From JABDMH01 sp965223105 (GTDB lineage Bacteria > Bacteroidota > Bacteroidia > Chitinophagales > Saprospiraceae): 64,000 nucleotides of DNA. Both the position numbers and the translations under genes were made by a program. The stretch lies in assembly GCA_965223105.1 (NCBI GenBank), contig OZ244987.1, positions 1,922,001 to 1,986,000 on the forward strand, written 5' to 3'. Below, piece after piece: positions 16,539 through 26,359 of this stretch. The notes below the pieces were generated by a model. That model ran no database searches and had not been told where the DNA came from. It saw only the letters and a program-made list of their open reading frames with translations. The stretch's first letter is position 1. Each line of letters begins with the position of its first letter.

Positions 16539-19001
16539 ATGCTTCAAAGTTTTCTCAGGATCTCTTGGCGTAATCTCTTGCGCCAAAAATTGTACTCAGC
16601 GATCAATATTTTGGGTTTGACCGTTGGAATGGCCTCCTTTCTCTTAATCATCCTGTACGTAAAAGATGAATTGTCCTATGACCGTTTTCATCCCGATTAT
16701 GAACAGATTTACCGCATGAGTTATTTCCGTAAAGCCCAGGATGGAACGATCACCCCTTTTGCAACTTCTGGTACCACCTGGGCTCCACGTTACCAAGAGC
16801 TTATGCCCGAAGTCAAAGATTATTGTTTGTTGACCCATTCAGGTTATCCGGGTTATATGACTCGCGAAGGAGAAAACGAGGTTTACATGGAGCCTGATTT
16901 CAAATGGGCATCGGAAAATTTTTTCCAGTTCTTCGATTTTCCATTGATCAGGGGTAGATCCGATCAAGCCCTAGAACACCTGCAGTCAGTGATATTGAGT
17001 GAGCAGAGTGCACACAAGTATTTTGGTGATGAAGATCCCATTGGCAAAACACTGATTTACAACGTAAGCGGAGTAGAGGCCAAGTTGCTCGTGTCGGGAG
17101 TGATGAAAGATCCTCCATCAAATACCCATATCAAGCCAACCTTTATAGGTAATATTGATTACATCCATCAGCTTTATGTTCAGCAGTACCAATTTGACTT
17201 TCTCAATTCAGCAACCGACGCCTTTGCCTTTACCTACATAAAAATTTCAGATCCGTCAGTATTGCCAAGGATGAGGTCTGACTGGAAGGCATATATGTCT
17301 GAGGTGGTTGCAGGTAATGCCAATTTGAGACCCGACACTTATCAAGAATTGAAGTTTACACCAGTAGCCCAGATGCATTTTGAGCCAGAAATGAAATGGG
17401 AAATTGATGCACCGGCCAATCCAGATTATATTCCCTTATTTATTATAGCAGCCATTTTGGTACTGATCATTGCTTGCATTAATTTTATGAATTTAGCCAC
17501 TGCGAGATCAGCTAAGCGTGCTAAGGAAATCGGATTGAGAAAAACGCTGGGAGGCCATCGATGGCAACTGATGATGCAGTTTTTTGGAGAGTCTTTGATG
17601 ATGGCGTTGGTAGCTGCCATACTAAGTGTCGGACTCCTTTGGTTGGTACTGCCTGTGTTCAATGATCTGGCTGAAAAGCAATTTGGTGTTATGGATTTGA
17701 TTTCATCCGAATTCCTGCTGATTTTGTTTTCAGTGACTTTCGTGGTTGGCCTTTTCTCAGGGAGCTATCCCGCACTCTATTTGTCCAATTTTGATCCCTT
17801 GAGTTCGTTAAGGGGTCTCTTCCGGTCGGGTAGGGGAGCTGAAAACATCCGCAGGATATTGGTGATCTTCCAATTTGCAGTGGCGATTATTTTACTTGTT
17901 GGTACGATGGTCGTACACGGGCAAATGCAATTGATCCACGACACCAAATTAGGGCAGGATAAGGATCGGATATTGAGTATAAGACTGGGTGGTTTTGGGC
18001 TGGATGACCGTTTTGAAGTATTTCGAAATACGGTTCAGCAAGATGCCCGTTTTGAAGAAATATCTGTCGCAAATCATCTTCCCAGATTGCCACATTTTGG
18101 CCTGATCAATCAGCAATTTCGCCTACCTGATGTCGAAAATCAAACCGTTGAGTGGAATAAATTTGACGTGGATTTTGATTTTGCAAGGACTTTTGATTTG
18201 GAAATTATTGCTGGCCGTGATTTTGACAGAATGGTTTTATCTGATAGCAATGCAATTATCTTGAATGAGGCAGCCGTCAATGCTCTAAATTTAGCTCCTT
18301 CTGATGTGGTAGGCCTTACGATCGTTGATCGCGTATTTAATCAGCAGTTACAACAGCAGACTGATCTCACAGGGCAGGTCATTGGGGTGGTAAAAGATTT
18401 TCCTTATAAATCTGTAAATACGACAATTGAGCCATTGGCTATTTGGGGCACTCCAAGTCCGATAGATCGAATTTGCTATATTAAGATTACCCCTGGCAAC
18501 CTCAATGAGAAGATCAGATTTTTGAATGAACAATGGAGGTCGCTGATACCGGGACTACCCATGGAAAGTTGGTTCATGGATTTTGAGTTTGGCCGGTTGT
18601 ATGAAAATGAGCGGAGGATGAGCAAGATATTTAATCTTTTTGCTGGTATCACTATTTTTATCGCAGTATTGGGTCTCTTTGCTTTGACTTCCTATACAAC
18701 TGAGCAACGGAAAAAGGAGATAGGAGTAAGAAAGGTATTGGGTGCCTCGGAGCTTTCACTGATGAAGCTATTACTCGTGTATTTCGGTAAGTTGATTTTG
18801 ATAGGATATTTAATGGCCATTCCGATTTCTTATTTTTTGATGGACCGTTGGTTGGATACCTTTGTATACCGGGTGGAAATCAGTTTGATTATTGTCGGAT
18901 TGGCTGCGTTGATCGTTGCAGCTATAACCTTCGTTACAGTAGCTTGGGATACTTACAGGGCTGCAGTGGCTAATCCCGTGCAGACATTGAGGGTGGAATG
19001 A
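16539..19001 (+). CDS. ABC transporter permease, MacB/FtsX type
   Basis: An 820-residue membrane protein: an N-terminal helix (about 20-42, INILGLTVGMASFLLIILYV), a MacB-like periplasmic core domain (about 45-285), a first FtsX membrane bundle (about 290-460, with MNLATARSAKRAKEIGLRKT), a second periplasmic domain (about 465-680), and a second FtsX bundle (about 690-815, with TTEQRKKEIGVRKVLGAS). The repeated KEIGxRKxLG motif is the coupling segment for an ATPase. No ATP-binding subunit is encoded nearby, so it must use one from elsewhere, as is common for these long Bacteroidota permeases. It is the first of three paralogues in this region. Substrate candidates are lipids or peptides; none is supported. 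Confidence 0.92.
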   Translation: MLQSFLRISWRNLLRQKLYSAINILGLTVGMASFLLIILYVKDELSYDRFHPDYEQIYRMSYFRKAQDGTITPFATSGTTWAPRYQELMPEVKDYCLLTHSGYPGYMTREGENEVYMEPDFKWASENFFQFFDFPLIRGRSDQALEHLQSVILSEQSAHKYFGDEDPIGKTLIYNVSGVEAKLLVSGVMKDPPSNTHIKPTFIGNIDYIHQLYVQQYQFDFLNSATDAFAFTYIKISDPSVLPRMRSDWKAYMSEVVAGNANLRPDTYQELKFTPVAQMHFEPEMKWEIDAPANPDYIPLFIIAAILVLIIACINFMNLATARSAKRAKEIGLRKTLGGHRWQLMMQFFGESLMMALVAAILSVGLLWLVLPVFNDLAEKQFGVMDLISSEFLLILFSVTFVVGLFSGSYPALYLSNFDPLSSLRGLFRSGRGAENIRRILVIFQFAVAIILLVGTMVVHGQMQLIHDTKLGQDKDRILSIRLGGFGLDDRFEVFRNTVQQDARFEEISVANHLPRLPHFGLINQQFRLPDVENQTVEWNKFDVDFDFARTFDLEIIAGRDFDRMVLSDSNAIILNEAAVNALNLAPSDVVGLTIVDRVFNQQLQQQTDLTGQVIGVVKDFPYKSVNTTIEPLAIWGTPSPIDRICYIKITPGNLNEKIRFLNEQWRSLIPGLPMESWFMDFEFGRLYENERRMSKIFNLFAGITIFIAVLGLFALTSYTTEQRKKEIGVRKVLGASELSLMKLLLVYFGKLILIGYLMAIPISYFLMDRWLDTFVYRVEISLIIVGLAALIVAAITFVTVAWDTYRAAVANPVQTLRVE

Positions 19002-19228
19002 TAGAAACAAAGAAAGAGAATTATTAGACCTAAATAGGTGGATTCTAATCTACCGATTAGCTTCCAAGAATTTTATCATCGAGCATTTTAGAGGTGGAAA
19101 GTTAGGTTGATCTAAATGGAAGAAATTGTGGCACTGATCTAACTCCATATGTTTCTCTAGCTATGCACAGAAAATTTGAAGACTCATCCCAATCCATATC
19201 TAAATATTTCTGCACAAACTCGAAGTGA

Positions 19229-21637
19229 CTAATCATCGCGAAGAGCGTTTACAGGGTTGCTAAAAGCAGCTCTTGCGGTGTGGTAAGTCATAGTTGCCAT
19301 AGCAATGCCGAGCGCAATAAAGAACCCAACTGCAAACACAAATGGTTGAATGGAAATACGGTCGGCGAAATTTTGCAGCCACTTCTGCATCACCAGGTAA
19401 GTAATAGGGCAAAAAACCAGGAATGCCACCAATACCAGTAAAGCTGTTTTTTGAGATAAATAAATGATTATACTTTGTGCTGAAGCACCCAGGACTTTTC
19501 TAATGCCAACCTCTTTCATCTTTTTTTCAATAGTAATCGCTGCCAAACCAAATAGACCCATACACGCGATCAATATGGCTAATATCGCCATGATCACCAC
19601 CACTGCCTCCATTTGTTTGTCCGATTTGTAAAGATCCTGAAAATGCTCATCAAGGAAGCTGTATTGAAAGGGCCATGTCGGTACCAGCCCTTCCCATATG
19701 TTGCGTATCTGGGCAATAGCACCTTGTATGTCACTCCCATCGATCTTGATAGATAATTCATCATAACCCCAATCCGTGTGAACGACCATAGCCAATGTAT
19801 TGATCGAATAATGCAGAGAATTGAAATTAAAATCTTTGACCACGCCAATGATCGATCCCAAACTATCATCGGGATACCAGGAGTGACCAGCTGCCAAACC
19901 AACAGGATTCTCTACCCCCAGTTCTCGAGCGAACGATTCATTGATGATAAAGGCTTGACCATCGTCCAGAGGTCGTTCCTTTGAGAATTTCCTCCCAGCC
20001 ACTATTTCCATTTCATACACATCGAGGTAGTCAAAATCTACATTGACATTGCTGGGTGTTACATTCTGAATGGAATCTGACCGGAACTTAAACCCCCACT
20101 GGTGGAAATTATTTCCCAGTCGTTGTCCGGATGCAGTCACGCCCTTCACCAAAGGATTTCTATTGAGCTCCGTCTTTAGCGTCGAAAAAACCTTATTGGC
20201 ATCTTCATTCAGGTCGACCAGTAAAATGTGATCCTTATTGAGACCAATGTCTTTGTTCTTAATGTGATTCATTTGCTGGATGACAATCAGGGTGCAGATG
20301 ATCAAGCCGATGGCCAATCCAAACTGTAGGATGATAAGACTACTGCGAAATATTGATTTGCTGGTATCGTGATCGCCACCATGCAGGATATCTACCGTTT
20401 GTCTAGCAGAGAGTACATACGCTGGATATAAACTGGCTAGTAAGCTCAGACCCAATGTACTGGCAAAGGCCAGCATCATCCAGTTAGGGTGAAGTGTAAA
20501 GTAAGTGAGAGACAAGTCGCGATCCAATACGGTGTTTAAAAGCGGAATGGATGCCAATGCAACGACCATTCCTACGCCAAATGCAATAAAACCAAGAATC
20601 AGTGCTTCCACGGAAAATTGTTGAAACATCTCCTGTTTGACTGCTCCTATGGTTTTTCGTATCCCTACTTCCTTCCACCGGTGAGAAGCCCTAGCGGTCA
20701 TCAGGTTCATAAAATTTACGACGGCGATAATGAGAATAAGGAACCCCACTATGGTAAATATGCCCAGATAAGATCCATTAAACTTTCGATAGTTGTGATA
20801 GTCGTGTTCAATGTCGGCGCTTGCCAAATGCACACCTGATAACTCTTGAAAAAATATCTTATAAAAATCATTTACATCTTGCGTGCTCTCAGGATCTGGA
20901 GGCATACAACGAAGTAGAAAATCCGGCATTTCAGATTCAAGGGCTTTGATATCTGTTCCCTCTTTCATCAACAAATAGGTTACCAAAAAATTAGAACCAA
21001 ATCTCTCGTCAAAGTTGGGGTTTTCCGTAGTCACTGTTGACATAGAAATTAGTGCATCAAATTGTAAGTGGGAGTTCTCAGGCACATCTTCAATTATTCC
21101 GGTGACTTGAAAGTCGGAATCCTCTCTTCTCAGTGTTTGGCCAATCGGGGACTGATTTCCGAAAATTTTCCTTGCGGATTGTTCAGTTAGGACAATAGAG
21201 TAGGGGTTGGTCAGAGCAGTTTTACGACTGCCTTCAAGGAGTGCAAAATCAAATATTTGGAGGAAGCTACTGTCGACCACGACCGCTTGTTCGAGTAAAA
21301 ATTGTTCTCCAGCACCCTTAAACACGTTCTTGCCCCTTCCCCAATAGCGTGTAAATGATTTGATCTGTGGATAATCTTTCAATAACGCCGGACCCATACC
21401 TGGCATGGACAAGGCTACCTTTTGAGTATTTGTTCCTGGAAAACTTTGTACTTCATCCAGTCGATAAATATGGTCTTTGTTAGAGTGAAAAGCATCAAAA
21501 CTTCGCTCATCTTCAATAAAAAGCAGGATTAGTATGCAAGCTGCAAGTCCCAAGGCAAGGCTCAAAATGTTGATGGAAGACCATAGCTTATTTCGCCAGG
21601 CGTTTCTCCAAGCAACCTTTAGGTAGTTTCTCAGCAT
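19229..21637 (-). CDS. ABC transporter permease, MacB/FtsX type
   Basis: An 802-residue paralogue of the permease at 16539, converging on it with a 227-bp gap. The layout is the same: a first helix (INILSLALGLAACILILLFI), a periplasmic core domain containing NPYSIVLTEQSARKIFG, a first FtsX bundle with MTARASHRWKEVGIRKTIGA, a second periplasmic domain, and a C-terminal FtsX bundle with AAITIEKKMKEVGIRKVLGAS, ending in FSNPVNALRDD. All features of the family are intact. No ATPase partner is present in the window. Divergence from the other two copies is large, so these are old paralogues and not recent duplicates. Confidence 0.92.
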   Translation of the reverse strand: MLRNYLKVAWRNAWRNKLWSSINILSLALGLAACILILLFIEDERSFDAFHSNKDHIYRLDEVQSFPGTNTQKVALSMPGMGPALLKDYPQIKSFTRYWGRGKNVFKGAGEQFLLEQAVVVDSSFLQIFDFALLEGSRKTALTNPYSIVLTEQSARKIFGNQSPIGQTLRREDSDFQVTGIIEDVPENSHLQFDALISMSTVTTENPNFDERFGSNFLVTYLLMKEGTDIKALESEMPDFLLRCMPPDPESTQDVNDFYKIFFQELSGVHLASADIEHDYHNYRKFNGSYLGIFTIVGFLILIIAVVNFMNLMTARASHRWKEVGIRKTIGAVKQEMFQQFSVEALILGFIAFGVGMVVALASIPLLNTVLDRDLSLTYFTLHPNWMMLAFASTLGLSLLASLYPAYVLSARQTVDILHGGDHDTSKSIFRSSLIILQFGLAIGLIICTLIVIQQMNHIKNKDIGLNKDHILLVDLNEDANKVFSTLKTELNRNPLVKGVTASGQRLGNNFHQWGFKFRSDSIQNVTPSNVNVDFDYLDVYEMEIVAGRKFSKERPLDDGQAFIINESFARELGVENPVGLAAGHSWYPDDSLGSIIGVVKDFNFNSLHYSINTLAMVVHTDWGYDELSIKIDGSDIQGAIAQIRNIWEGLVPTWPFQYSFLDEHFQDLYKSDKQMEAVVVIMAILAILIACMGLFGLAAITIEKKMKEVGIRKVLGASAQSIIIYLSQKTALLVLVAFLVFCPITYLVMQKWLQNFADRISIQPFVFAVGFFIALGIAMATMTYHTARAAFSNPVNALRDD

Positions 21638-21869
21638 ATTGACTGTTTATATATGTGACTCATGTTTGTCGGAAATGGTTGCAAAGTAGTGCTTTGCTGA
21701 GGAAGTTTTGGCACCTATTCGTAGGAGTGCTAAAGCGCAGCAAGAGTCCTGCTATCGGACGAGGCCAGCGGCATAAGGACCGAGGGGCTTCCATATCTCT
21801 TTTTAATTAAAATCACAACCCAATGTAGCTGTTCATTCATTGACCACAGATCGAGTTTCGATGACGGGA

Positions 21870-22240
21870 CCAATGTAGCGGCGAATTCATTCGCCGAACC
21901 TCAGTTTTTGATGGGTGTAAGAAGGTTTGATTATATACTGAGGAAGTTATCTGTGACAAATTAAATGGAGTGCTGCTGAAACACCTGGTCGGCGGATAAA
22001 TCCGCCGCTACAATAGGGCGAATTCATTCGCCGAACCTCAGTTTTTGATGGGTGTAAGAAGGTTTGATTATATACTGAGGAAGTTATCTGTGAAAAAATA
22101 AATGGAGTGCTGCTAAAACACCTGGTCGGCGGATAAATCCGCCGCTACAATAGGGCGGAATTCATTCGGCCGAACCTCAGTTTTTGATGGCTGCAGCAAA
22201 GTTTGATTTCATACTGAGGAAGTTATCTGTGAAAAAATAA
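21870..22240. repeat. Three tandem copies of a ~137-bp hairpin repeat
   Basis: Units carrying the hairpin GCGAATTCATTCGC start at 21881 and 22018. A third copy near 22154 has two extra bases (GGCGGAATTC). Each unit also holds GAACCTCAGTTTTTGATG and a second hairpin, GGCGGATAAATCCGCC (for example 21991-22006). The array ends at the broken gene remnant at 22246. The sequence is non-coding. The short GAATTCATTCGCC hairpin is a third family of extragenic palindromes in this window. Confidence 0.85.
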
Positions 22241-22245
22241 ATGGA

Positions 22246-22542
22246 GTGCTGCTGAAACACTTGATGGTGTGGTCGTCATCGATACAAACTGGTGAGCGGC
22301 AAATGGTGCATAGCTTGTCCAATTTGAAACATCATCATTCTAAATATCCACAGCACCGAAAACATGGTCAGGCGCATTTTCACTTTTTTAGAGCTGCTGA
22401 TTTTAGTTTTTTTCATGGCATTCACCTCGAGAATGGCGAAATCATGCAAATCGAATGGGAGGGCTTGGGTAAACCGCTGCAGAATGTCTTACTAAAGATT
22501 GATCAAGGTGAGGATTTCATATCCGCCTCATTTCCGCACTAA
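22246..22542 (+). pseudogene. C-terminal remnant of a GguC/AraD1-family (fumarylacetoacetase-like) gene
   Basis: The open frame from about residue 9 reads VWSSSIQTGERQMVHSLSN, then LKHHHSKYPQHRKHGQ, then AHFHFFRAADFSFFHGIHL and GEIMQIEWEGLGKPLQN. This matches from memory the C-terminal third of AraD1/GguC proteins, where a GE-NMxHxxxNLEHHHFKY stretch is followed by GDVHVHFFG-ATLSF and GD-FEI-GFG-PLRN. The family is normally about 330 residues, so roughly two thirds is missing. The hairpin repeat array abuts the broken end. Just upstream, another frame reads LDGVVVIDTNW followed by a stop, which could be further decayed gene sequence. This is probably a dead gene left from a sugar-acid catabolic locus. 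Confidence 0.72.
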
Positions 22543-22568
22543 AGTCAAAGGCAATAAGGACCCTAAAA

Positions 22569-24071
22569 TCAATAATCAGCCCCTGTCAAACTGTGCACCA
22601 CTGATTGCTGCCACTCCTTCAATTGAACTTTCATTTTATCTGCCAACGCTGCATGTTCATCCACCAGATTTTGATGTTCCGAAGGATCTATTCCAATATT
22701 AAATAACTCAACCTCTTGCTCTGATGTATAGGCATTTCTAACCACCAATTTATATTTTCCATCCAGCACTGCACAGTCGCCCTGAAAGTCGTCAGGCTCA
22801 ATCTGGGGATGATGAAAATTTCGAAAACTACGTGTGTATTTTCCGTTCATTATTTTGACCAGTGGTGTCGTGCCTTCCTGTAAATGGGGATCGATATAGG
22901 GTGCGGGTGTTTTTATTAGTTCTTGATTCACGTCAAAACTCCAAAAGTAAATGGGCTCCTCGCGTGAAGTCATTTTACCTTCAATCAGTGGCAGGAGATT
23001 GACGCCGTCCAATGGCCTTTCTGGAGGCGCTATGTCTATCAAGGCACAAATCGTTGGCAATATATCAGAGGTCACACTATTGACATCGCTCGAGATTGGA
23101 CTGGGTATCTTGTGAGGCCATTCCACCACACCAGGTACCCGGGTGCCACCGTCATAAATACTTCCTTTAAGTCCGCGCAATGCCGACCGATAATAACCAC
23201 TGGAAGGAATTCCATTGTCGCCACAATACCAAAGCAACGTATGATCTCGCAAGTTCAGATCATCGAGGTCAGTACGCAAAGTTCCTATGGCACGATCCAT
23301 GGCCGTGATTTCAGCATACCGTTCCTGCAACACCTCACGCAGTGGCCGCTCAGTAGGTTGACCGGTTTCTAAAGATGTCAGTACCACTGTGCTGTCTGCC
23401 AGATGATCGGGTAGGTCGTCATAAAATGCCAGGTCGTCAGGCAATGCCTGGTAGGGTTCGTGTGGGGACCCAAACCAAATAACCGCGAGAAACGGCTGAC
23501 TGTTGGCATTGGCTTTTTTGATGAAATCAATGGCCTGATCAACCAAGATTTCTGAACTTTCACCCTGAAAGGATTGCGGGGCAGCACCATTTCTTGAAAA
23601 GACCGGATCGAGTTCAAAGAAATTGTCGTGAGACAGCCATTCGTCAAAGCCCATTGCTCCGGGGTTGGTCGGAGAGTCCGCTTTTACTGGACCAAGATGC
23701 CATTTGCCAAAATGGCCACATCGATAACCTTCCTCAGCCAGGAGGTGTGCGATGGTGATTTCTTCAGGGCGGATGGAAAAATTGGGTACAAAAGTGCCGC
23801 TGCGATTGGGATGACGCCCGGTCAACACACTCATCCGGGTGGGTGAGCAAACCGGAGCCGCTGCGTGAAATCGATCCAACCTGAGGCCCCATTTAGCCAT
23901 CTCATCCAAGACTGGTGTTTTGACAAACGGATGATCGTTGTATCCCGTTTCTTCCCAGCCGTGATCATCGCCCATGAGCAGTATGATGTTGGGTGGGGGC
24001 ACAGGTTCCTGGGAATTGCATCCGATTTGTGCAAAGAAGATCAAACAAACCATTGCGTTTCTGATGTACAT
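22569..24071 (-). CDS. Sulfatase, formylglycine type, lipoprotein
   Basis: A 500-residue exported arylsulfatase-family enzyme. The N-terminus has a lipobox (AQIGC, Cys18), so it is likely membrane-anchored. Metal ligands GDDHG (Asp35/Asp36) are followed by the formylglycine site CSPTRMSVLTGR with Cys75, then GHFGKWHLG and the second metal motif CGDNG. The C-terminal subdomain contains YDGGTRVPGVVEWP and ends in GADY. It needs formylglycine conversion by an anaerobic or FGE-type maturase, which is not encoded here. Its neighbours suggest a block for degrading sulfated or modified sugars. The specificity subfamily was not determined. Confidence 0.93.
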   Translation of the reverse strand: MYIRNAMVCLIFFAQIGCNSQEPVPPPNIILLMGDDHGWEETGYNDHPFVKTPVLDEMAKWGLRLDRFHAAAPVCSPTRMSVLTGRHPNRSGTFVPNFSIRPEEITIAHLLAEEGYRCGHFGKWHLGPVKADSPTNPGAMGFDEWLSHDNFFELDPVFSRNGAAPQSFQGESSEILVDQAIDFIKKANANSQPFLAVIWFGSPHEPYQALPDDLAFYDDLPDHLADSTVVLTSLETGQPTERPLREVLQERYAEITAMDRAIGTLRTDLDDLNLRDHTLLWYCGDNGIPSSGYYRSALRGLKGSIYDGGTRVPGVVEWPHKIPSPISSDVNSVTSDILPTICALIDIAPPERPLDGVNLLPLIEGKMTSREEPIYFWSFDVNQELIKTPAPYIDPHLQEGTTPLVKIMNGKYTRSFRNFHHPQIEPDDFQGDCAVLDGKYKLVVRNAYTSEQEVELFNIGIDPSEHQNLVDEHAALADKMKVQLKEWQQSVVHSLTGADY

Positions 24072-24496
24072 TTTGGTCGATATTAAAGTTGTGAATCCAA
24101 ATGTCGCGACAATATCTTAAAAAGCTAGGAGGATAGCGTAGTATTAAGAGTGCTCACTAGAGAATGGTGTGTGTCCGGTTTAGATAGAGCTGAATAAACA
24201 TGATTTAGAGTGATTTAGTATTGGAACGTTTTAGTATTTTCGGAAGGATAGGAGCTAGATCAAATTTCTATGATTTATAGAAGCCCCTTCAAATCATCTC
24301 GCTTATCATGGCAGGGTAAGTAATGTACCGAGGTTGAAACATAGCGTTATTAGATCAAAGCTTAGGAGTTATTTTTCAAGAAAGGTTTGGAAAAAAGCTG
24401 GGAATTAAAGTTAGCGAGGAGAGGTAGGGTGGTCACAACATCGTGCCTACTTTACAGGAGCATATGTTTATCGTAATAAAATGATATTCCTTCATC
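24072..24496. other. Non-coding intergenic region
   Basis: This is the divergent spacer between the sulfatase (minus) and the M81 gene (plus), about 425 bp, A+T-rich. I saw no gene, hairpin terminator or clear operator in it. It must hold the promoters of both genes. Confidence 0.6.
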
Positions 24497-26047
24497 ATGG
24501 CAATTTCAACAAAATCAAACAGGCGGAATTTCTTGAAATCGGCCGGCTTGGGATCTTTGGCCGTAAGTTCAGGCTTGAATTTGTGGAGACAATCCGCATT
24601 CAAACGTGACCGCAAGCGGATTATGGTTGGCAAGTTCTTCGACGAAACCAACACCTTTATTCCCGAAAGAGTGACGCTGGACCAAATTAAAAAATCTGCG
24701 GTATACGGAAGTGATGTGCTCTATCAAAAGGGCATGGTACACGGCATTCCCGGAACTTCGATCAATGGTTTCATGGACGTGATGAAGATGTATGATGTCG
24801 AAGTCATTGGATCCATTTCTGCCAGCGGAGATTTCAGGCTCATGACGGAAGAGACCTTTGATTTTGTAACGGGTCATATGCTGGAAACTTTGGAACATAA
24901 TGAAGTGGATGCCGTATACGTAAGTATGCATGGAGCTGGTGTTACTGAAGGCCATGACGACCTAGAAGGCGATACCCTTGAATTGATTCGCCAGAAAGTG
25001 GGACCAGAAGTTCCCATAGTCTATACGCTTGATCTCCACAGCACTTTGACTGAAAAAATGGCACGAAACGCAGATGCGGTCAGTATTTATCGCACCTATC
25101 CTCATATAGATGCCTATGAAGTAGGATATGAAATTGGCAACATCCTTATGGGAACCCTTTTAGGGAAAATTAAACCAGTGATCGCCGTCAAACATCTGCC
25201 CTTGCTCATTGGCCCTCCGCTGAACGTTGTCACAGCTGATATGCCCATGAAGAAAGTATATGACCGGGCTAAAGCCTTGCAGCGCACCATCCCGGGTGCT
25301 TTGACCTGCTGCCCAGCACATGGTTTTATGCAACAGGACGTACCCGGTGCAGGTGCCGGTGTCATGGTCACCGCCGATCGCGATTTGGTCTTGGCTCAAC
25401 AATTAGCAGATGAATTAGGTGATCTGATGTGGTCATACCGCAAAGATTTTTGGATTCATCTTCCCGGTCCTGAAGAAACCATCAAGCTGGCCCTTCAATC
25501 AAAAAAACCCGTCGCCATAGCCGATAGTGGGGATAATATAGGAGGAGGTGGAGCTGGTGATGGCACACATCTTTTGGCAGAAATCTTGAAACAAAACGTC
25601 AAGTCGGCATTTGTTCAAATGTATGACCCGGAATCCGCTATTCAGGCCTTCGTAGCAGGGACGGGTGCTAAAGTTTCCCTGGAAGTCGGTGCCAAATCCA
25701 GTAAATTATACGGATCTCCAGTGCCGATAACGGGAGTCGTAACGAAAATATCAAAAGAGGGTGACCCCTGGCACAAGTGCGCACGTGTTGATATGGATGG
25801 TGTCACGGTACTTATAAATACGCACAGGATTGGTCCCAACGACCAAACCAATGTTCGGGCCATGGGCATCAAACCTGAAGATTATCAAATGACGGTGTGC
25901 AAAGGCAGCTTCGCTTTTCGACCCCAATATCCGGAGAGCGTCTACCATTACATCATGAGCGCTACACCTGGGTATGTTTCCGCAGATCTGTCTACATTTG
26001 ACTGGAAAAGGATCAAACGACCTATTTATCCCCTTGACGAAATGTAG
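24497..26047 (+). CDS. M81-family (MlrC-like) metallopeptidase with Tat signal
   Basis: A 516-residue protein beginning with a textbook twin-arginine signal (NRRNFLKSAGLGSLAVSSGL). The M81/MlrC core follows: IMVGKFFDETNTFIPERV, then VSMHGAGVTEGHDDLEGD, YTLDLHSTLTEKM and YRTYPHIDAYEVG, which hold the Asp/His zinc ligands of the family. The MlrC C-terminal domain contains ADSGDNIGGGGAGDGTHLL. MlrC is known for microcystin degradation in sphingomonads, but most relatives act on unknown peptides or amides, so the toxin role should not be assumed. The start at 24497 places the RR motif at residues 9-10. It stands alone, downstream of the divergent sulfatase. Confidence 0.88.
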   Translation: MAISTKSNRRNFLKSAGLGSLAVSSGLNLWRQSAFKRDRKRIMVGKFFDETNTFIPERVTLDQIKKSAVYGSDVLYQKGMVHGIPGTSINGFMDVMKMYDVEVIGSISASGDFRLMTEETFDFVTGHMLETLEHNEVDAVYVSMHGAGVTEGHDDLEGDTLELIRQKVGPEVPIVYTLDLHSTLTEKMARNADAVSIYRTYPHIDAYEVGYEIGNILMGTLLGKIKPVIAVKHLPLLIGPPLNVVTADMPMKKVYDRAKALQRTIPGALTCCPAHGFMQQDVPGAGAGVMVTADRDLVLAQQLADELGDLMWSYRKDFWIHLPGPEETIKLALQSKKPVAIADSGDNIGGGGAGDGTHLLAEILKQNVKSAFVQMYDPESAIQAFVAGTGAKVSLEVGAKSSKLYGSPVPITGVVTKISKEGDPWHKCARVDMDGVTVLINTHRIGPNDQTNVRAMGIKPEDYQMTVCKGSFAFRPQYPESVYHYIMSATPGYVSADLSTFDWKRIKRPIYPLDEM

Positions 26048-26359
26048 CTTCCAATATTGATAGGGACTACCTCATTTGTGTTTTTGATTTTATGACCTTT
26101 GCTTTGACCATTTCTCCAAGGTCAGGAATCCATCGATGATTCATAATATTCTAATGGGGCACCGACAGCTAATGTGACTCAGAGAACATGTAGACCAATT
26201 ATAATTTTTAAAACAGGCGCAAATGTGAATCACAATTTCTTTTTGAGATACGTACTTATCCGGGGCAGAAAAACATAGACAGTAGAATTTAAGAATTGGT
26301 TTACTATGCCAACTACGATAAAGATCACACAAAGACACCCAGCTGATTTAGGGTGCTTA
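26048..26359. other. Non-coding intergenic region
   Basis: The spacer between the converging M81 and permease genes, about 310 bp, holds no gene and no strong hairpin that I could see. Confidence 0.5.

Noticed and set aside
24497..26047. Microcystinase (MlrC) as a specific function
   Set aside because: The family match is clear, but most M81 proteins have unknown substrates and no mlrA or mlrB gene is nearby, so the specific toxin-degrading role is not claimed.
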